Shown in pieces: positions 33,495 to 43,385 of a stretch of DNA of 64,000 nt. The notes under the pieces are model-generated. The model made no database searches, had not been told where the DNA came from, and saw only the letters and a program-made list of their open reading frames with translations. The stretch's first letter is position 1. The number at the start of each line of letters is the position of its first letter. Position numbers and translations under genes: made by a program. Origin of the DNA: CAVYXK01 sp963708245 (lineage in GTDB: Bacteria; Pseudomonadota; Alphaproteobacteria; Acetobacterales; Acetobacteraceae); contig OY970201.1 in assembly GCA_963708245.1 (NCBI GenBank), positions 6,696,001 to 6,760,000 of the forward strand, in the 5' to 3' direction.

Positions 33495-34460
33495 GAGTTT
33501 GTCCGGGAACATTGCTAGTTCCTGCATAGCCGTCTGACCATGAGACGGATGGAAGCGAGCAACAGAAAGGCACGCGCCTTCACATTGAGATTTTCCCAAT
33601 CCTTACCCAGTCGACGACATCGGTTGAGCCACGCCAGCGTGCGTTCGACCACCCATCGCTTTGGTAGCACGACAAAGCCCTTGGCCTGGTCAGATCGTTT
33701 GACGATCTCCACCTCGGCCTGCGACACGACACGCTTCAACGCCTCCTGGAATCGCCGCCCCTGATAGCCGCCATCGGCATAAAGCTTCAGCAGGAACGGA
33801 AACATCCCGAACAGCGTCGCCAGCAGCATGGCGCCGCCATCGCGATCCTGGATGTCCGCCGCCGTCACGATGGCCTGTAGCAGCAAACCCTGGGTATCGA
33901 CCAGGACGTGCCGCTTCTTGCCCTTGATCTTCTTCCCCGCATCATACCCATGCGGATCGATCGAGGCCCCCCTTTTTCGGCGCTCTTCACGCTCTGCGCA
34001 TCAATCACCGCGGCGGTCGGGCTGGCCTCTCGCGAGGCCTGCTCACGACATTTCACATACAATGCGTGATGCAGTCGCTCCAGCGTGCCGTCCCAGGTCC
34101 ATCGTTCCAGATAGTCGTGCACTGTGCTCCGCGGCGGCAGGTCCTTGGGGATCGCCCGCCATTGGCAGCCGGTGCTCAGCACATACATCACGCCGTTCAC
34201 CACCTGGCGGATATCAACGCTCCGCTTGTTGCCGCCCGGCTTGGCCGGGGGGATCAATGGTTCCACCTCGGCCCATTCGGCATCAGTCAGATCGCTCTCA
34301 TAGCGCAGTCGGGTGCGGTCGTACCGCGTCCGGTTCTCCTTGGTCCACATCCAGTCCCCCGAATCGATGCTCGGGGGAGAGAGAATCACAGGCGATTCAA
34401 TGGCTTCAAGGGTGACCCGCTAAGCGATTCTAAAGACTCAATTTGTTCCCGGACGGACAC
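33495..34460 (-). mobile_element. IS5-family element, copy 2 (966 bp, minus orientation)
   Basis: Same length and nearly the same sequence as copy 1, in the opposite direction and 327 bp away. The ends are GAGTTTGTCCGGGAACA (left) and GTGTCCGTCCGGGAACA (right end, minus strand). TCA is duplicated at 33492-33494 and 34461-34463. Only a few bases differ from copy 1 (for example SGDW instead of SEDW before the start). Confidence 0.92.
33515..34350 (-). CDS. IS5-family transposase, copy 2
   Basis: The protein and frame arrangement match the first copy: start MWTKENRTRYDRTR at 34350, frame change at the C6T5 run (33967-33977, A5G6 on the coding strand), end VRRLCRN at 33515. Both catalytic halves are intact, so each copy could supply transposase for the other. 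The near identity of the two copies indicates a very recent second insertion. Confidence 0.88.
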
Positions 34461-35012
34461 TCAGGCTTGGCCACTGCTGCTGGATGAGAACGGAAACCTG
34501 GCAGAAGGCCAGGGAAGCAACATTTTTCTCGTTGAGAACGGTAAATTGCGAACGCCTCGCGTCCGTTATGTACTGCCTGGTATCAGTAGACAGATGACGA
34601 TCGAGTTGGCGGCAAAACTCGGCATATCGTGCGATGAAACCGACATCGACTTGTACGATGCCGCCAATGCGGATGAGATTTTCTTAACTGCAACTAGTCT
34701 GTGCATACTCCCGGTTAGCAACTTTAATGGGCAGCCGGTTGGCGCGTCAGAGTGGCAAGGTGCCGGACCTATTACTAAGCGATTGATCGAAGCTTACATA
34801 GCCGAGGTCGGCTGCGATTTTGTGCAGCAATATCTTGACCGACTTCCGGCCTGAGCATTCTGCCGTCTGACGTATTCCGGGATGGAGATCGTCCCAAGGC
34901 ACGGCCGAGGCAGGTCGTGTTCCACAACGCGATAGCGGCAGTGGCGCAGAAGAAGATCCGGGTTGTCACCGCCTTCCACACCGGCAACACCGGGGAGGCG
35001 CAGCGGAGTCGC

Positions 35013-35594
35013 TCACGGTCTGGCGGCGGCTTCGGTCTGAAAGTCGATATCCTCGTAGAGCTCGGCGACGGGGATCTCGATTCCGATTTCGGGCATGCGG
35101 AGGATGTCGTCGCCGGTGAGGGTGTTGACCCTCCATGCCTCGTCCGATCGTCCCCGCTCCATGACGGTGAGGCCAACGCTGGTCGATTCGAGAATGATGT
35201 AGCGGCGGATCGAGAGAACCGCAGCGTATTCGCGGACTTTCAGGATGCGGTCGGTGCGGCTCGTGTTGGAGCTGACAATTTCGATCACGACGATGACGCC
35301 GGGGACAGTCAGTGCGTCGCGATCAAAGGGCGAACAGGTAACGAGGGCATCAGGATAGCGGACAGCCGTGCCGACGGTTACGACGCCCGCATCCGGGCCG
35401 AGGGGCCGGCACCCACTTCCCCGGAGCTTGGTGCGAAGAGCGGCATGGACGTTCTGCATGATAACGGCGTGACCCAGGGTTCCGCCGGTCATGGCGACGG
35501 GCTGGAAGCCGTCGAACTCGAAGCGGCCTTCCTGGGAGGCGGCCCAGGCGAAGAACTCCCCCTGGGTCCAGGACTTGCGGAGCGGGACGTTCAT
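35013..35594 (-). CDS. Uma2-family putative endonuclease (DUF820)
   Basis: 193 residues. N-terminal SWTQGEFFAWAASQEGRFEF, then the PD-(D/E)XK-like core: GHAVIMQNVHAALRTKLRG, YPDALVTC with the Asp, VIVVIEIVSSNTSRTDRILK with Glu and the later Lys, and REYAAVLSIRRYIILES. Uma2 proteins are common in multicopy families of cyanobacteria and alphaproteobacteria, and their function is not settled. The gene stands alone here, between the aminotransferase and the aldolase. Confidence 0.85.
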   Translation of the reverse strand: MNVPLRKSWTQGEFFAWAASQEGRFEFDGFQPVAMTGGTLGHAVIMQNVHAALRTKLRGSGCRPLGPDAGVVTVGTAVRYPDALVTCSPFDRDALTVPGVIVVIEIVSSNTSRTDRILKVREYAAVLSIRRYIILESTSVGLTVMERGRSDEAWRVNTLTGDDILRMPEIGIEIPVAELYEDIDFQTEAAARP

Positions 35595-35690
35595 GAGGCG
35601 AGGTTACCACGCGCGCGCATGGATTTCTCCAGGTTCGCGGAGGGGTGAGGAGCGCCCCCCACCTTCAGCCGCGCCCTGCTCCGGCCGGCG

Positions 35691-36587
35691 TCAATGCTTC
35701 ACGGTCGATGCCCGGTAGGTCTCGTCGATGGCCTCCACCAGCGCCGCCTCAAACTCGGCATCACTCATCGAAACCCGCAGATCCTGCACCAGCGCCCGCG
35801 AGAAGCTTGCGATCATGCCGTGATTGGCGGCGAGGCGTTTGCAGGCCTCGGCCCGCGTATAGCCACCGGACAGCGCGACAACCCTGGCGACGCGCTTATG
35901 GTCCACCAGCCCTAAATACAGGTCCGGCTTTTCCGGCAGCGTCAGCTTGAGCATCACCTGACGGCCCTCTGGCAACGCATCGGCGCGCCTGGTCAGTTCC
36001 GCAACCAGGATAGCTTCCGCACCCGCCTTGTCCGGACTCTTGATCGAGACTTCCGGTTCGATAATCGGCATCAGCCCGTGCTCGGCGATCTGCGACGCCG
36101 CTTCGAACTGCTGTTTCACAATGGCGGCGATCCCGTCCTTCGAGGCCCGCTCGATGACAGACCGCATCTTGGTTCCGAAGACGCCCAGCTTCACCGCGCG
36201 GGCGCACAGCGCGTCGAGGGTCGGCATCGGCTTCATCAGTCTGACGCCGTCCTTCTCCTCCTCCAGCCCCTTATCAACCTTGACGAACGGGACGACGCCT
36301 CGATCTTCCCACAGGTAGGTCGGGACGGACTTGCCTCGCACCTCCCCGTCCATCGTGCCTTCGAACAGGATGGTCCCGATGACCTTATCGCCGGTGAAGG
36401 GCCGCGCGGTGAAGATGCGCACGCGCATCTCGTGAATGAGCCGAAACATCTCGGCCTCGCCGCTATAGGCGCTGTCCGGAATGCCATACAGGCGCAGGGC
36501 GCCGGGCGACGATCCGCCGCTCTGGTCCAGCGCGGCGATGAAGCCGGGCTTGCTGGACATTTGCGCCATCATCTTGTCATTGGCCAT
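35691..36587 (-). CDS. Class I fructose-bisphosphate aldolase
   Basis: 298 residues starting MANDKMMAQMSSKPGFIAAL. Features of the bacterial class I type: ALDQSGGSSPGALRLYGI near the N-terminus, GVVPFVKVDKGLEEEKDGV, and VMLKLTLPEKPDLY, where the Lys should form the Schiff base. The class I enzyme needs no metal, unlike FbaA. It splits fructose-1,6-bisphosphate into two triose phosphates. The gene seems to stand alone, with its own ~130-bp upstream region. Confidence 0.9.
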   Translation of the reverse strand: MANDKMMAQMSSKPGFIAALDQSGGSSPGALRLYGIPDSAYSGEAEMFRLIHEMRVRIFTARPFTGDKVIGTILFEGTMDGEVRGKSVPTYLWEDRGVVPFVKVDKGLEEEKDGVRLMKPMPTLDALCARAVKLGVFGTKMRSVIERASKDGIAAIVKQQFEAASQIAEHGLMPIIEPEVSIKSPDKAGAEAILVAELTRRADALPEGRQVMLKLTLPEKPDLYLGLVDHKRVARVVALSGGYTRAEACKRLAANHGMIASFSRALVQDLRVSMSDAEFEAALVEAIDETYRASTVKH

Positions 36588-36718
36588 GATCGTGGTCCTC
36601 CCGCGAGGCCAATGCGCTAAGGGACGCGCGCCCCGGCCTCGACCGATTGCCCTCGTACCAGCCAGAATACTGCCACGGCGCTGAAGGTCCGCGCAACCTC
36701 ACCCTTCCGTGATCGCAA

Positions 36719-37690
36719 TCACAACGGCCGGCCGGGAATGGCGCGTGCTCCGTACCGCTCGTCCCATTTGTCCTGTACTGCCTGGAGAACGCGCATCGTC
36801 GGCAGGACCGAGGGGCCGGACGCGCGCGGTGGACGGCCCGCACGCACGGAATCGAGAAAATCGAAGATGACCCGGGCGGCATTCTCCTGCTCGGGCTCGA
36901 TCGTGACCGTGCCCGAAGCGGTGCGGAGCGTGCCTGCCAGAATATCGAAGAAATACGTGTCGCGGTTGGTCACGATCAGCTTGTCATAGAACCGGTAGGA
37001 CGCGTGGTACGAGCCGTGCACGAGCAAGGTTGCGTCACGCTCTGTCTCCACCAGAACGATGCACTCCATCGGGACGCCGGTCCGTTCGTGGCAAGGGCCG
37101 AGATGGCTCTGGATGCGCCGGAGCGGCGTGCCGTCGAAAAGGAACAGCCCGAGATCGACGAAATGGCAGAAATGGTGCCAAAGGATATTATCCGTTCAGC
37201 TCCGCGCGTAACCGGTCGCGCCGACATTCGTCAGTCGCGGGATGAAGAAGCGGCCGGCGATGTGCCGGATGGTCTCCTCCCCAGCAGCCAGCCGCGCGCG
37301 CAGCGCCTCCCGCTCAGCGCGGAAGCGCATCGGGTGGCTGAGCCCGTACACCTTTCCGCTCTTTTCCCCGGCCGCCACCACGCGCTCGGCGCCGGCGAGG
37401 CTCATCGCGATCGGGATCTCGATCAGCGTGTGCTTGCCGGCCTCGAGGCTGGCGGTTGCCTGCTCCTCGTGCTGCTCGCTCGGGGTGGCGAGCACCACGA
37501 CATCGATCTCGGGGTCGGCAAGCGCGGCGGCGAAGGAGGTTGTCCAGTTGCGGTATCCAAAGCGCGTCGCGAATGCCTCCGTAGCCTCCGGCCGCCGCCC
37601 CACGGCGGTGTGCAGCACGGCGTCGGTCCGCTTGAGGGCCTCGGAGTGCCACACCCCCATCATGCCGTAGCCCACCATGCAGATGTTCAT
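36719..37690 (-). pseudogene. Gfo/Idh/MocA oxidoreductase with one in-frame stop
   Basis: From the ATG at 37690 the frame encodes a Rossmann NAD(P)-binding domain (MNICMVGYGMMGVWHSEALK, VVVLATPSEQHEEQA, HTLIEIPIAMSLAGAERV) to residue 164. At 37196-37198 a TGA interrupts it: GYARS-stop-TDNILWHHFCHFVDLG. The same frame then continues without any shift to IPGRPL and the natural stop at 36719. The interrupted position is normally Trp in this family (RSWTDNLLWH), so one G-to-A change explains the break. The intact protein would be 323 residues. Function of the ancestor was a sugar or inositol-type dehydrogenase. Confidence 0.85.
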
Positions 37691-37745
37691 CGCAATTGCC
37701 TCCCTGGCGAGCGCGGTCGATTGATCTGACTTTGCGCGCCTCTGA

Positions 37746-38114
37746 TCAGGCCGGCCGGTCCAACGTTGCCAGCTCATGCGCGATCACGTCGCGTAGCAAC
37801 GGCAAGCTGAGGGTAAGTGTGCGCCATACGCGGCGAGCTGCCACGCCCCCATACTCATGACGATAGACGTTTCCGGCGGCCGCCATCTCTCGCCATTCAA
37901 TCGACGGATGCCGGGCTTTCAACTCGTCCGGCAAGCGGCGGGACGCCTCGGAGATAATCTCAAGACATCTTGTCACGGCGTAAAGCCGTAGATTATCGTC
38001 CTTGAACGTCTCATAGCTCACGCCGGCGACAAACTCTTCGGCCATGGCTATGTGGTGCTGAATGTCATTGAGCCATCGGCGCGTTGCTTTAAACTCAGAA
38101 TGCATAGATGGCAT
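37746..38114 (-). CDS. hepT: HepT-like (DUF86) HEPN toxin
   Basis: A 122-residue helical protein, partner of the nucleotidyltransferase encoded just upstream with a 20-nt overlap. The HEPN signature is AAGNVYRHEYGGV. In classical HepT the motif is R-x4-H-x-Y, but here the usual Arg position holds Gly and the Arg is next to the His; this variant occurs in many DUF86 proteins. Known HepT/MntA pairs act as toxin and antitoxin, with MntA adding AMP to the tyrosine of the toxin motif. Confidence 0.82.
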   Translation of the reverse strand: MPSMHSEFKATRRWLNDIQHHIAMAEEFVAGVSYETFKDDNLRLYAVTRCLEIISEASRRLPDELKARHPSIEWREMAAAGNVYRHEYGGVAARRVWRTLTLSLPLLRDVIAHELATLDRPA

Positions 38115-38391
38115 CGGATGTCACTGCTGGCCGGACGTAGGGTTTCAACCCCTCGCAATCCACGACATCAACGCGCCCTTCGAACAGGCTCGCGATGAAT
38201 TCCTTGATCCCGACGTACTCGTAGACGCCGACCGGCGCATCGGGGTCGATCTCTATCATGATATCGGTATCGCTGTCCGGGCGTTCGTCGCCCCGCGCGC
38301 GCGAGCCAAACAGGGCTGCGTGCGTCACGCCGCGGGCGCGCAGTGCCGCTTCGTTCTCCCTCAGCCGGGCGATGATGTCCTGGCGGTTCAT
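38095..38391 (-). CDS. mntA: MntA-type nucleotidyltransferase antitoxin
   Basis: 98 residues from the ATG at 38391, which has AAGGAA 3 nt upstream. The active-site motif is complete: GSRARGDERPDSDTDIMIEI (GS-x-R ... D-x-D), as in the MNT family. The third Asp is in RVDVVDCE. It probably adenylylates and silences the HepT protein encoded downstream. The frame stays open to 38421 but lacks a better start. Confidence 0.85.
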   Translation of the reverse strand: MNRQDIIARLRENEAALRARGVTHAALFGSRARGDERPDSDTDIMIEIDPDAPVGVYEYVGIKEFIASLFEGRVDVVDCEGLKPYVRPAVTSDAIYAF

Positions 38392-38447
38392 AAGTTCCTT
38401 ATATAGCACCAAAATCGCCAACCGGGCAGTCCTCGCGGTCGATGCCG

Positions 38448-38590
38448 CTATATCCGCGACAGAAACAGCGCCGCCCGCTCACTCTGCGCGCACTCGAAGA
38501 TGCTCTCCGCCGGCAACTCCTCCACGATAGGTCCGGCGTCCATGAACACAACGCGATCGGGAGCGCACGACAAAGCCTGCGGCACCCGGA
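38448..38590 (-). pseudogene. C-terminal fragment of an amino-acid ABC transporter ATPase
   Basis: The minus strand encodes DRVVFMDAGPIVEELPAESI then FECAQSERAALFLSRI and a stop. This is the tail of GlnQ/HisP-type ATPases (RVVFMDGG-IVEEG ... FLSRIL). All nucleotide-binding motifs are absent. It lies between the MntA gene and the cNMP-FHA gene, evidence of a deletion. Confidence 0.75.
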
Positions 38591-38600
38591 TCGCGGGGCG

Positions 38601-39392
38601 CTAGCCGACGGATAAAGCGAACTTGAAGGGCGAACTAAGACCGCCGGCAAGGATTCGATTTTTGCCAGGCTGCAGAACAGCCGTATCATGCGTGAAATGG
38701 TGGCCGATCGCCTGGCCATTTACGATCGTTCCCAAGTGACTCCCAAGGTCGGATATTAGGAATTGACCGCCACTCTGAATGATCTTGAAGTGCTCGCGAG
38801 ACAGGTGAAACGGCGCCTCGTCCTCCAGCAGCAGATCGGGTGGCTGGTCCGCGTCTGGTTCGCCCGGTGCTGGCACCCGGCCAACGACGTAGGGCAAGTG
38901 GCCGATCTCGATCGGCGTCGAGCCCATTCGGTCGCGTAGAACATCGGTCTGAGCGCTGAGAGAAATGGTAGCAGCTTGCTTAAGGACCGCAACCGCCGGG
39001 GTCCCCTCCGGCTCATCGGGGTGACGCTCATGCACTGCAGCAATCAGGTCTCGGGTGACCTCGTCATCGACCTTCCGCAGCTTGGCGCAAAGGCGCAGCA
39101 GCAAACCACGCGCCAGCCTCGGATCCTTGCTCACCCGATCCAAGAACTCGCGAGCAGTCAGCGCCTGGATCTCACAATCCGAGGCGGCGCGCGCTGTAGC
39201 GCCATGCGGGCGATTCTCGATCACCCCCATCTCGCCGAGCCAATCGCCCTCGCCGACATGGCCAATCACGACGTGATCGCTGCCGACGGTTCGAAGAACT
39301 TCAATCTCGCCGCGACTGATCCACAGCACGCGGTCGCTCTCATCACCCTGCCGGAACAGGACATCTCCCTGTTTGAACCGAAGCGTGGTCAT
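38601..39392 (-). CDS. Cyclic-nucleotide-binding plus FHA domain protein
   Basis: 263 residues from the ATG at 39392. Residues ~4-115 form a cyclic-nucleotide-binding (Crp-like) sensor: FKQGDVLFRQGDESDRVLWI, then GDWLGEMGVIENRPHGATAR, the phosphate-binding cassette region. Residues ~165-260 form a forkhead-associated domain (LPYVVGR, LSREHFKIIQ, DLGSHLGTIVNG), which binds phosphothreonine. There is no DNA-binding domain. It could relay cNMP signals to Ser/Thr-kinase targets; no kinase gene is near. Confidence 0.85.
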   Translation of the reverse strand: MTTLRFKQGDVLFRQGDESDRVLWISRGEIEVLRTVGSDHVVIGHVGEGDWLGEMGVIENRPHGATARAASDCEIQALTAREFLDRVSKDPRLARGLLLRLCAKLRKVDDEVTRDLIAAVHERHPDEPEGTPAVAVLKQAATISLSAQTDVLRDRMGSTPIEIGHLPYVVGRVPAPGEPDADQPPDLLLEDEAPFHLSREHFKIIQSGGQFLISDLGSHLGTIVNGQAIGHHFTHDTAVLQPGKNRILAGGLSSPFKFALSVG

Positions 39393-39450
39393 GAACCGCT
39401 CTCCTACCCGGGTAACAGCCCCTCGAGACCTGCCGAGGGACCTCGTCAGC

Positions 39451-39918
39451 TTAGCCGCGCGGGTACCCAACTGTCTGGGCGAATGTGACGAACTGCTGAT
39501 CAGGAAGTCGCATCGCTTGCGCAAGCTTAGGGTAATCAACCGAGCCGCGAAAGACTGTCGCAAGACCCTCCAATGCACAGAACAGATAGACGTTCTGGCC
39601 GATGAAGCCGGTGTCGACCGATGCGTAAAGGCGTCGGTCCTCGGGCGAGACATCGGTCATCCGTTCCCCGTGCGCGACATACACCAGATTGAGAGGGGCG
39701 GTGCCCACAAAGCCCTGGAGACCGGTCTGGGCGCGGATGTCGTCCGGAAGGTGCGGCAGCAGCTTGTGCGTCTTCGGTTCGTAGAGCCACACGCCATTGG
39801 CCATCGCGGCAAAGATGTCGATCACCATGACATGGCGCCAATAGGGAGCGGTGCGGTCTCCGCTTGGCCGATTGATGCCGAAAGCCGCCCACAGCAGGTC
39901 CGACAAGGTCAGAACGGC
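39451..39918 (-). pseudogene. Nitroreductase-family gene, N-terminus lost
   Basis: Codons from about LHAVLTLSDLLWAAFGINRP to FVTFAQTVGYPRG match small SagB/nitroreductase-type FMN oxidoreductases (GFVGTAPLNLVYVAHGERM and DTGFIGQNVYLFCALEGLAT). The first ~40 residues, with the RRSTR FMN-phosphate motif, are missing. Upstream, the sequence switches at ~39918 to DNA that codes on the other strand for an efflux adaptor. The frame remains open to 40041 only by chance. Confidence 0.75.
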
Positions 39919-40104
39919 ATGCAGGTCGCGGTGGTCGACAACGGCATCGCCCGTCTTCACAAGATTACGATTGCCACGGACTTCGGGACCGAAGTCGAGG
40001 TCAGCGAGGGTGTTCAAGACGGTGACAAGGTTATTCTGCAACCCCCCGTCAATCTGAATGACGGCGACAAGGTGCGGATAATTCCCTACCCCCCGACGCC
40101 GTAA
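39919..40104 (+). pseudogene. C-terminal fragment of an RND efflux adaptor
   Basis: The plus strand encodes MQVAVVDNGIARLHKITIAT, then DFGTEVEVSEGVQDGDKVIL and LNDGDKVRI. This is the membrane-proximal domain of MexA/AcrA-like proteins. It is joined head-on to the nitroreductase fragment, which shows that a deletion or inversion removed the rest of both genes. Confidence 0.7.
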
Positions 40105-40193
40105 CTGGGGCTGTGCTCACCGCAGAGGCGCAGAGATACTCTCCGGTCTCTGCGCCCTGCGGTGAATCTTCGTCTCTTGCTCCTTCGCAGAAG

Positions 40194-42137
40194 CTATTGC
40201 GCCAGCACAGTCTGTTTCACCGGACTGCTGACCAACGCGGCGAGCTCGTCCGCGTCCAGCGTTTCCTTCCGCAGCAGTGCCTGCGCGCATGTCTCCAGGA
40301 CGGCTCGCCGCTCGGTCAGAATGCCGGTCGCACGGTCCATTGCCGCCTGCACAAGGTTGTGCACTTCACGGTCGATCGCCTGCGCCGTCGCTTCGCTGTA
40401 ATTGTGCTGCTGCGGTTCTGGCATCGGAGTGCCGAGGAAGCTGTGAGGCTCGCGCTCCAAGCTGATCGGTCCGATCTCATCATCCATCCCGTAGCGCGTC
40501 ACCATGGCCCTGGCTATATCGGTCACGCGCTGCAGATCGTCCGCAGCTCCGGTGGAGGCTCGGCCGAACACCACCCGTTCCGCCGCTCGGCCACCGAGCA
40601 GCACCGCCATGCGCGCCTCCAGCTCCTCACGACTCATCAGGAATTTGTCCTCTGTCGGGCGCTGGATGGTGTATCCCAATGCGCCGACCCCGCGAGGAAT
40701 GATGGAAACCTTGTGCACCGGATCGGTGCCTGGCAGCGACAACGCCACCAGCGCATGGCCCATCTCGTGATAAGCCACGGTACGCCGTTCCTCGGGCGAC
40801 AGCACGCGCGACTTCCGCGACAGTCCGGCGACGCCGCGCTCGACCGCCTCGGTCAGGTCCGCCATCGTCACCGCATCGGCGTGCCGGCGCGTGGCCAGCA
40901 GCGCCGCCTCGTTCACCACGTTTGCAAGGTCGGCACCGGTCAGCCCAGTGGTGAGTTCGGCGAGTTGCGCCGGGTTGACGTCCGGCGCCACCTTCACTCG
41001 TCTCAAATGCAACGATAGGATCGCCTCGCGCGCGGGCTTGTCGGGCCGATCGACGAGTACCTGCCGATCAAAGCGCCCGGCGCGCAGCAGTGCCGGGTCC
41101 AGTATCTCTGGCCGGTTGGTCGCCGCCAGCAGCACCACCCCCGACTGCGGATCAAAGCCGTCGAGCTCGACCAGGAGCTGATTGAGCGTCTGCTCTTTCT
41201 CATCGTGCCCGCCGCCGGTGCCAAACACGCCTCGCGCACGGCCGAGCGCATCCAGCTCATCGATGAAGACGATGGCCGGAGCCTGCGCCCGCGCCTGGGC
41301 GAACAGATCGCGCACCCGGGCCGCGCCGACGCCCACGAACATCTCGACGAACTCCGAACCGGAGATCGAAAAGAACGGGACGCTGGCCTCGCCCGCCACG
41401 GCGCGGGCGAGCAGCGTTTTGCCCGTGCCGGGCGGCCCCACGAGCAGAATCCCCTTGGGCACATGCGCGCCGAGCCGCCCGTAGCCGGCCGGATCCTTCA
41501 GGAAGGAGATGATCTCCTGCAGCTCCTCCTTCGCCTCGTCATTGCCGGCAACGTCGGCGAAGGTCGTCTTGATGTCGGTCTCGACATACACTTTCGCGCG
41601 CGAACGGCCGATCGACATCAGCCCGCCGCCCATGTTGCCCACCGCGCGGCGCCAGAAGAACGCCCACAATACGAAGAAGCCGACCGTCGGCAGCAGCCAC
41701 CCGAGCAGGTTGGACAGGAAGCCATTGGTCTCCACCCCGGTGAACGTCACGCCATTCTTGCGCAACATATCAGCGAGATCCGGCGAGACCGCGGTCGTTG
41801 AGAACAGGATCCGCCCGTCTGGCAGTTTCTCCTTCAGCTTGCCGGTGACGCTCTGTCCTGCCACCTCGACCAACTCCACCTTGTGCTCCTGCACGAGCTG
41901 AAGGAACTGGCTGTACGGGATGGTCTCGACCGTCTGATGCGCGATCCACCAGTTCTGGAACAGCATGATTGCAATCAGCGCGAGCAGCCAGTAGCCGAAA
42001 TGTGCGCCGACCTGCTCTTTCGACGGCTTGTCCTTGTGCGGCGGCAGGCCCATGCCGCGGTTGACGGCCTGCTTGGCGTGGCGCTGGAACAAGGCGCGCC
42101 ATTGATCGCGCGAGGGCAGAAAGCGTGCGATGTCCAT
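40194..42137 (-). CDS. ftsH: FtsH-type ATP-dependent zinc metalloprotease (second copy type)
   Basis: 647 residues from the ATG at 42137. Two transmembrane helices (about 48-64 and 142-160) flank a periplasmic domain. The AAA domain has Walker A GPPGTGKT (234-241), Walker B FIDELDALG and the second region of homology NRPEILDPALLRAGRFDR. The protease motif is HEMGH (457-461), with Met where most FtsH have Ala. The long N-terminal cytoplasmic stretch (~45 residues) differs from housekeeping FtsH, so this is probably an accessory paralogue. It lies 108 bp downstream of pspF on the same strand, which fits a role in membrane stress. Confidence 0.9.
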   Translation of the reverse strand: MDIARFLPSRDQWRALFQRHAKQAVNRGMGLPPHKDKPSKEQVGAHFGYWLLALIAIMLFQNWWIAHQTVETIPYSQFLQLVQEHKVELVEVAGQSVTGKLKEKLPDGRILFSTTAVSPDLADMLRKNGVTFTGVETNGFLSNLLGWLLPTVGFFVLWAFFWRRAVGNMGGGLMSIGRSRAKVYVETDIKTTFADVAGNDEAKEELQEIISFLKDPAGYGRLGAHVPKGILLVGPPGTGKTLLARAVAGEASVPFFSISGSEFVEMFVGVGAARVRDLFAQARAQAPAIVFIDELDALGRARGVFGTGGGHDEKEQTLNQLLVELDGFDPQSGVVLLAATNRPEILDPALLRAGRFDRQVLVDRPDKPAREAILSLHLRRVKVAPDVNPAQLAELTTGLTGADLANVVNEAALLATRRHADAVTMADLTEAVERGVAGLSRKSRVLSPEERRTVAYHEMGHALVALSLPGTDPVHKVSIIPRGVGALGYTIQRPTEDKFLMSREELEARMAVLLGGRAAERVVFGRASTGAADDLQRVTDIARAMVTRYGMDDEIGPISLEREPHSFLGTPMPEPQQHNYSEATAQAIDREVHNLVQAAMDRATGILTERRAVLETCAQALLRKETLDADELAALVSSPVKQTVLAQ

Positions 42138-42245
42138 CGGCTGCGCCTCCCTGGGGCATCGCCGGTACACCGGCGAGGCGTCATGTTACACCTGCGAAGC
42201 TCTGGCGGCGATTCAATGCCCCTCGGTATTGCCGCAGCCGATCGA

Positions 42246-43253
<1,008 letters not shown>

Positions 43254-43335
43254 AGTACGGCGATTTACACCATTAATCAGCGATTCCCGCTAGAGATATC
43301 AACAGCGTAGCTAGCAATTCCAACAGGTTAGCCTC

Positions 43336-43351
43336 TGGCACGACGCCTGCA
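43336..43351 (+). promoter_or_regulatory. Sigma-54 (-24/-12) promoter of the psp operon
   Basis: TGGCACGACGCCTGCA fits the consensus TGGCACG-N4-TTGCW with one mismatch (C for T at the -12 element). It starts 50 nt and ends 35 nt before the pspA ATG, which leaves room for a start site near 43362. The PspF gene is next to it in divergent orientation. AT-rich DNA upstream (43261-43320) could hold the PspF binding sites. Confidence 0.85.
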
Positions 43352-43385
43352 CCTGCCCGAGCTGAACCGAAGGGGACTACGCACC

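Larger units (their letters stand above)
31987..34854 (+). pseudogene. Class IV aminotransferase (IlvE/D-aminoacid type) split by two IS5 copies
   Basis: Three pieces, 31987-32201, 33171-33494 and 34464-34854, join into one 309-residue frame once each IS and one copy of its 3-bp duplication is removed. Piece 1 starts after GGAGG with ANTRVAWFNGSIMPEG and has the GDGAFDMTRTFNG signature. Piece 2 has the likely PLP lysine in RAKMNNYLNMIVAG. Piece 3 holds EGQGSNIFLVENGKL and the helix region to the end. The enzyme would move amino groups between branched-chain or other amino acids and 2-oxoglutarate. As it stands no functional protein can be made. Confidence 0.9.

Noticed and set aside
34855..35012. 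Open frame between the aminotransferase and Uma2 genes (VFHNAIAAVAQKKIRVV)
   Set aside because: Slightly protein-like but too short and without a recognisable family; not enough to call a gene.
37196..37198. Selenocysteine at the TGA of the oxidoreductase
   Set aside because: The expected residue is Trp, not Cys or Sec, and the family has no selenoprotein members known to me.
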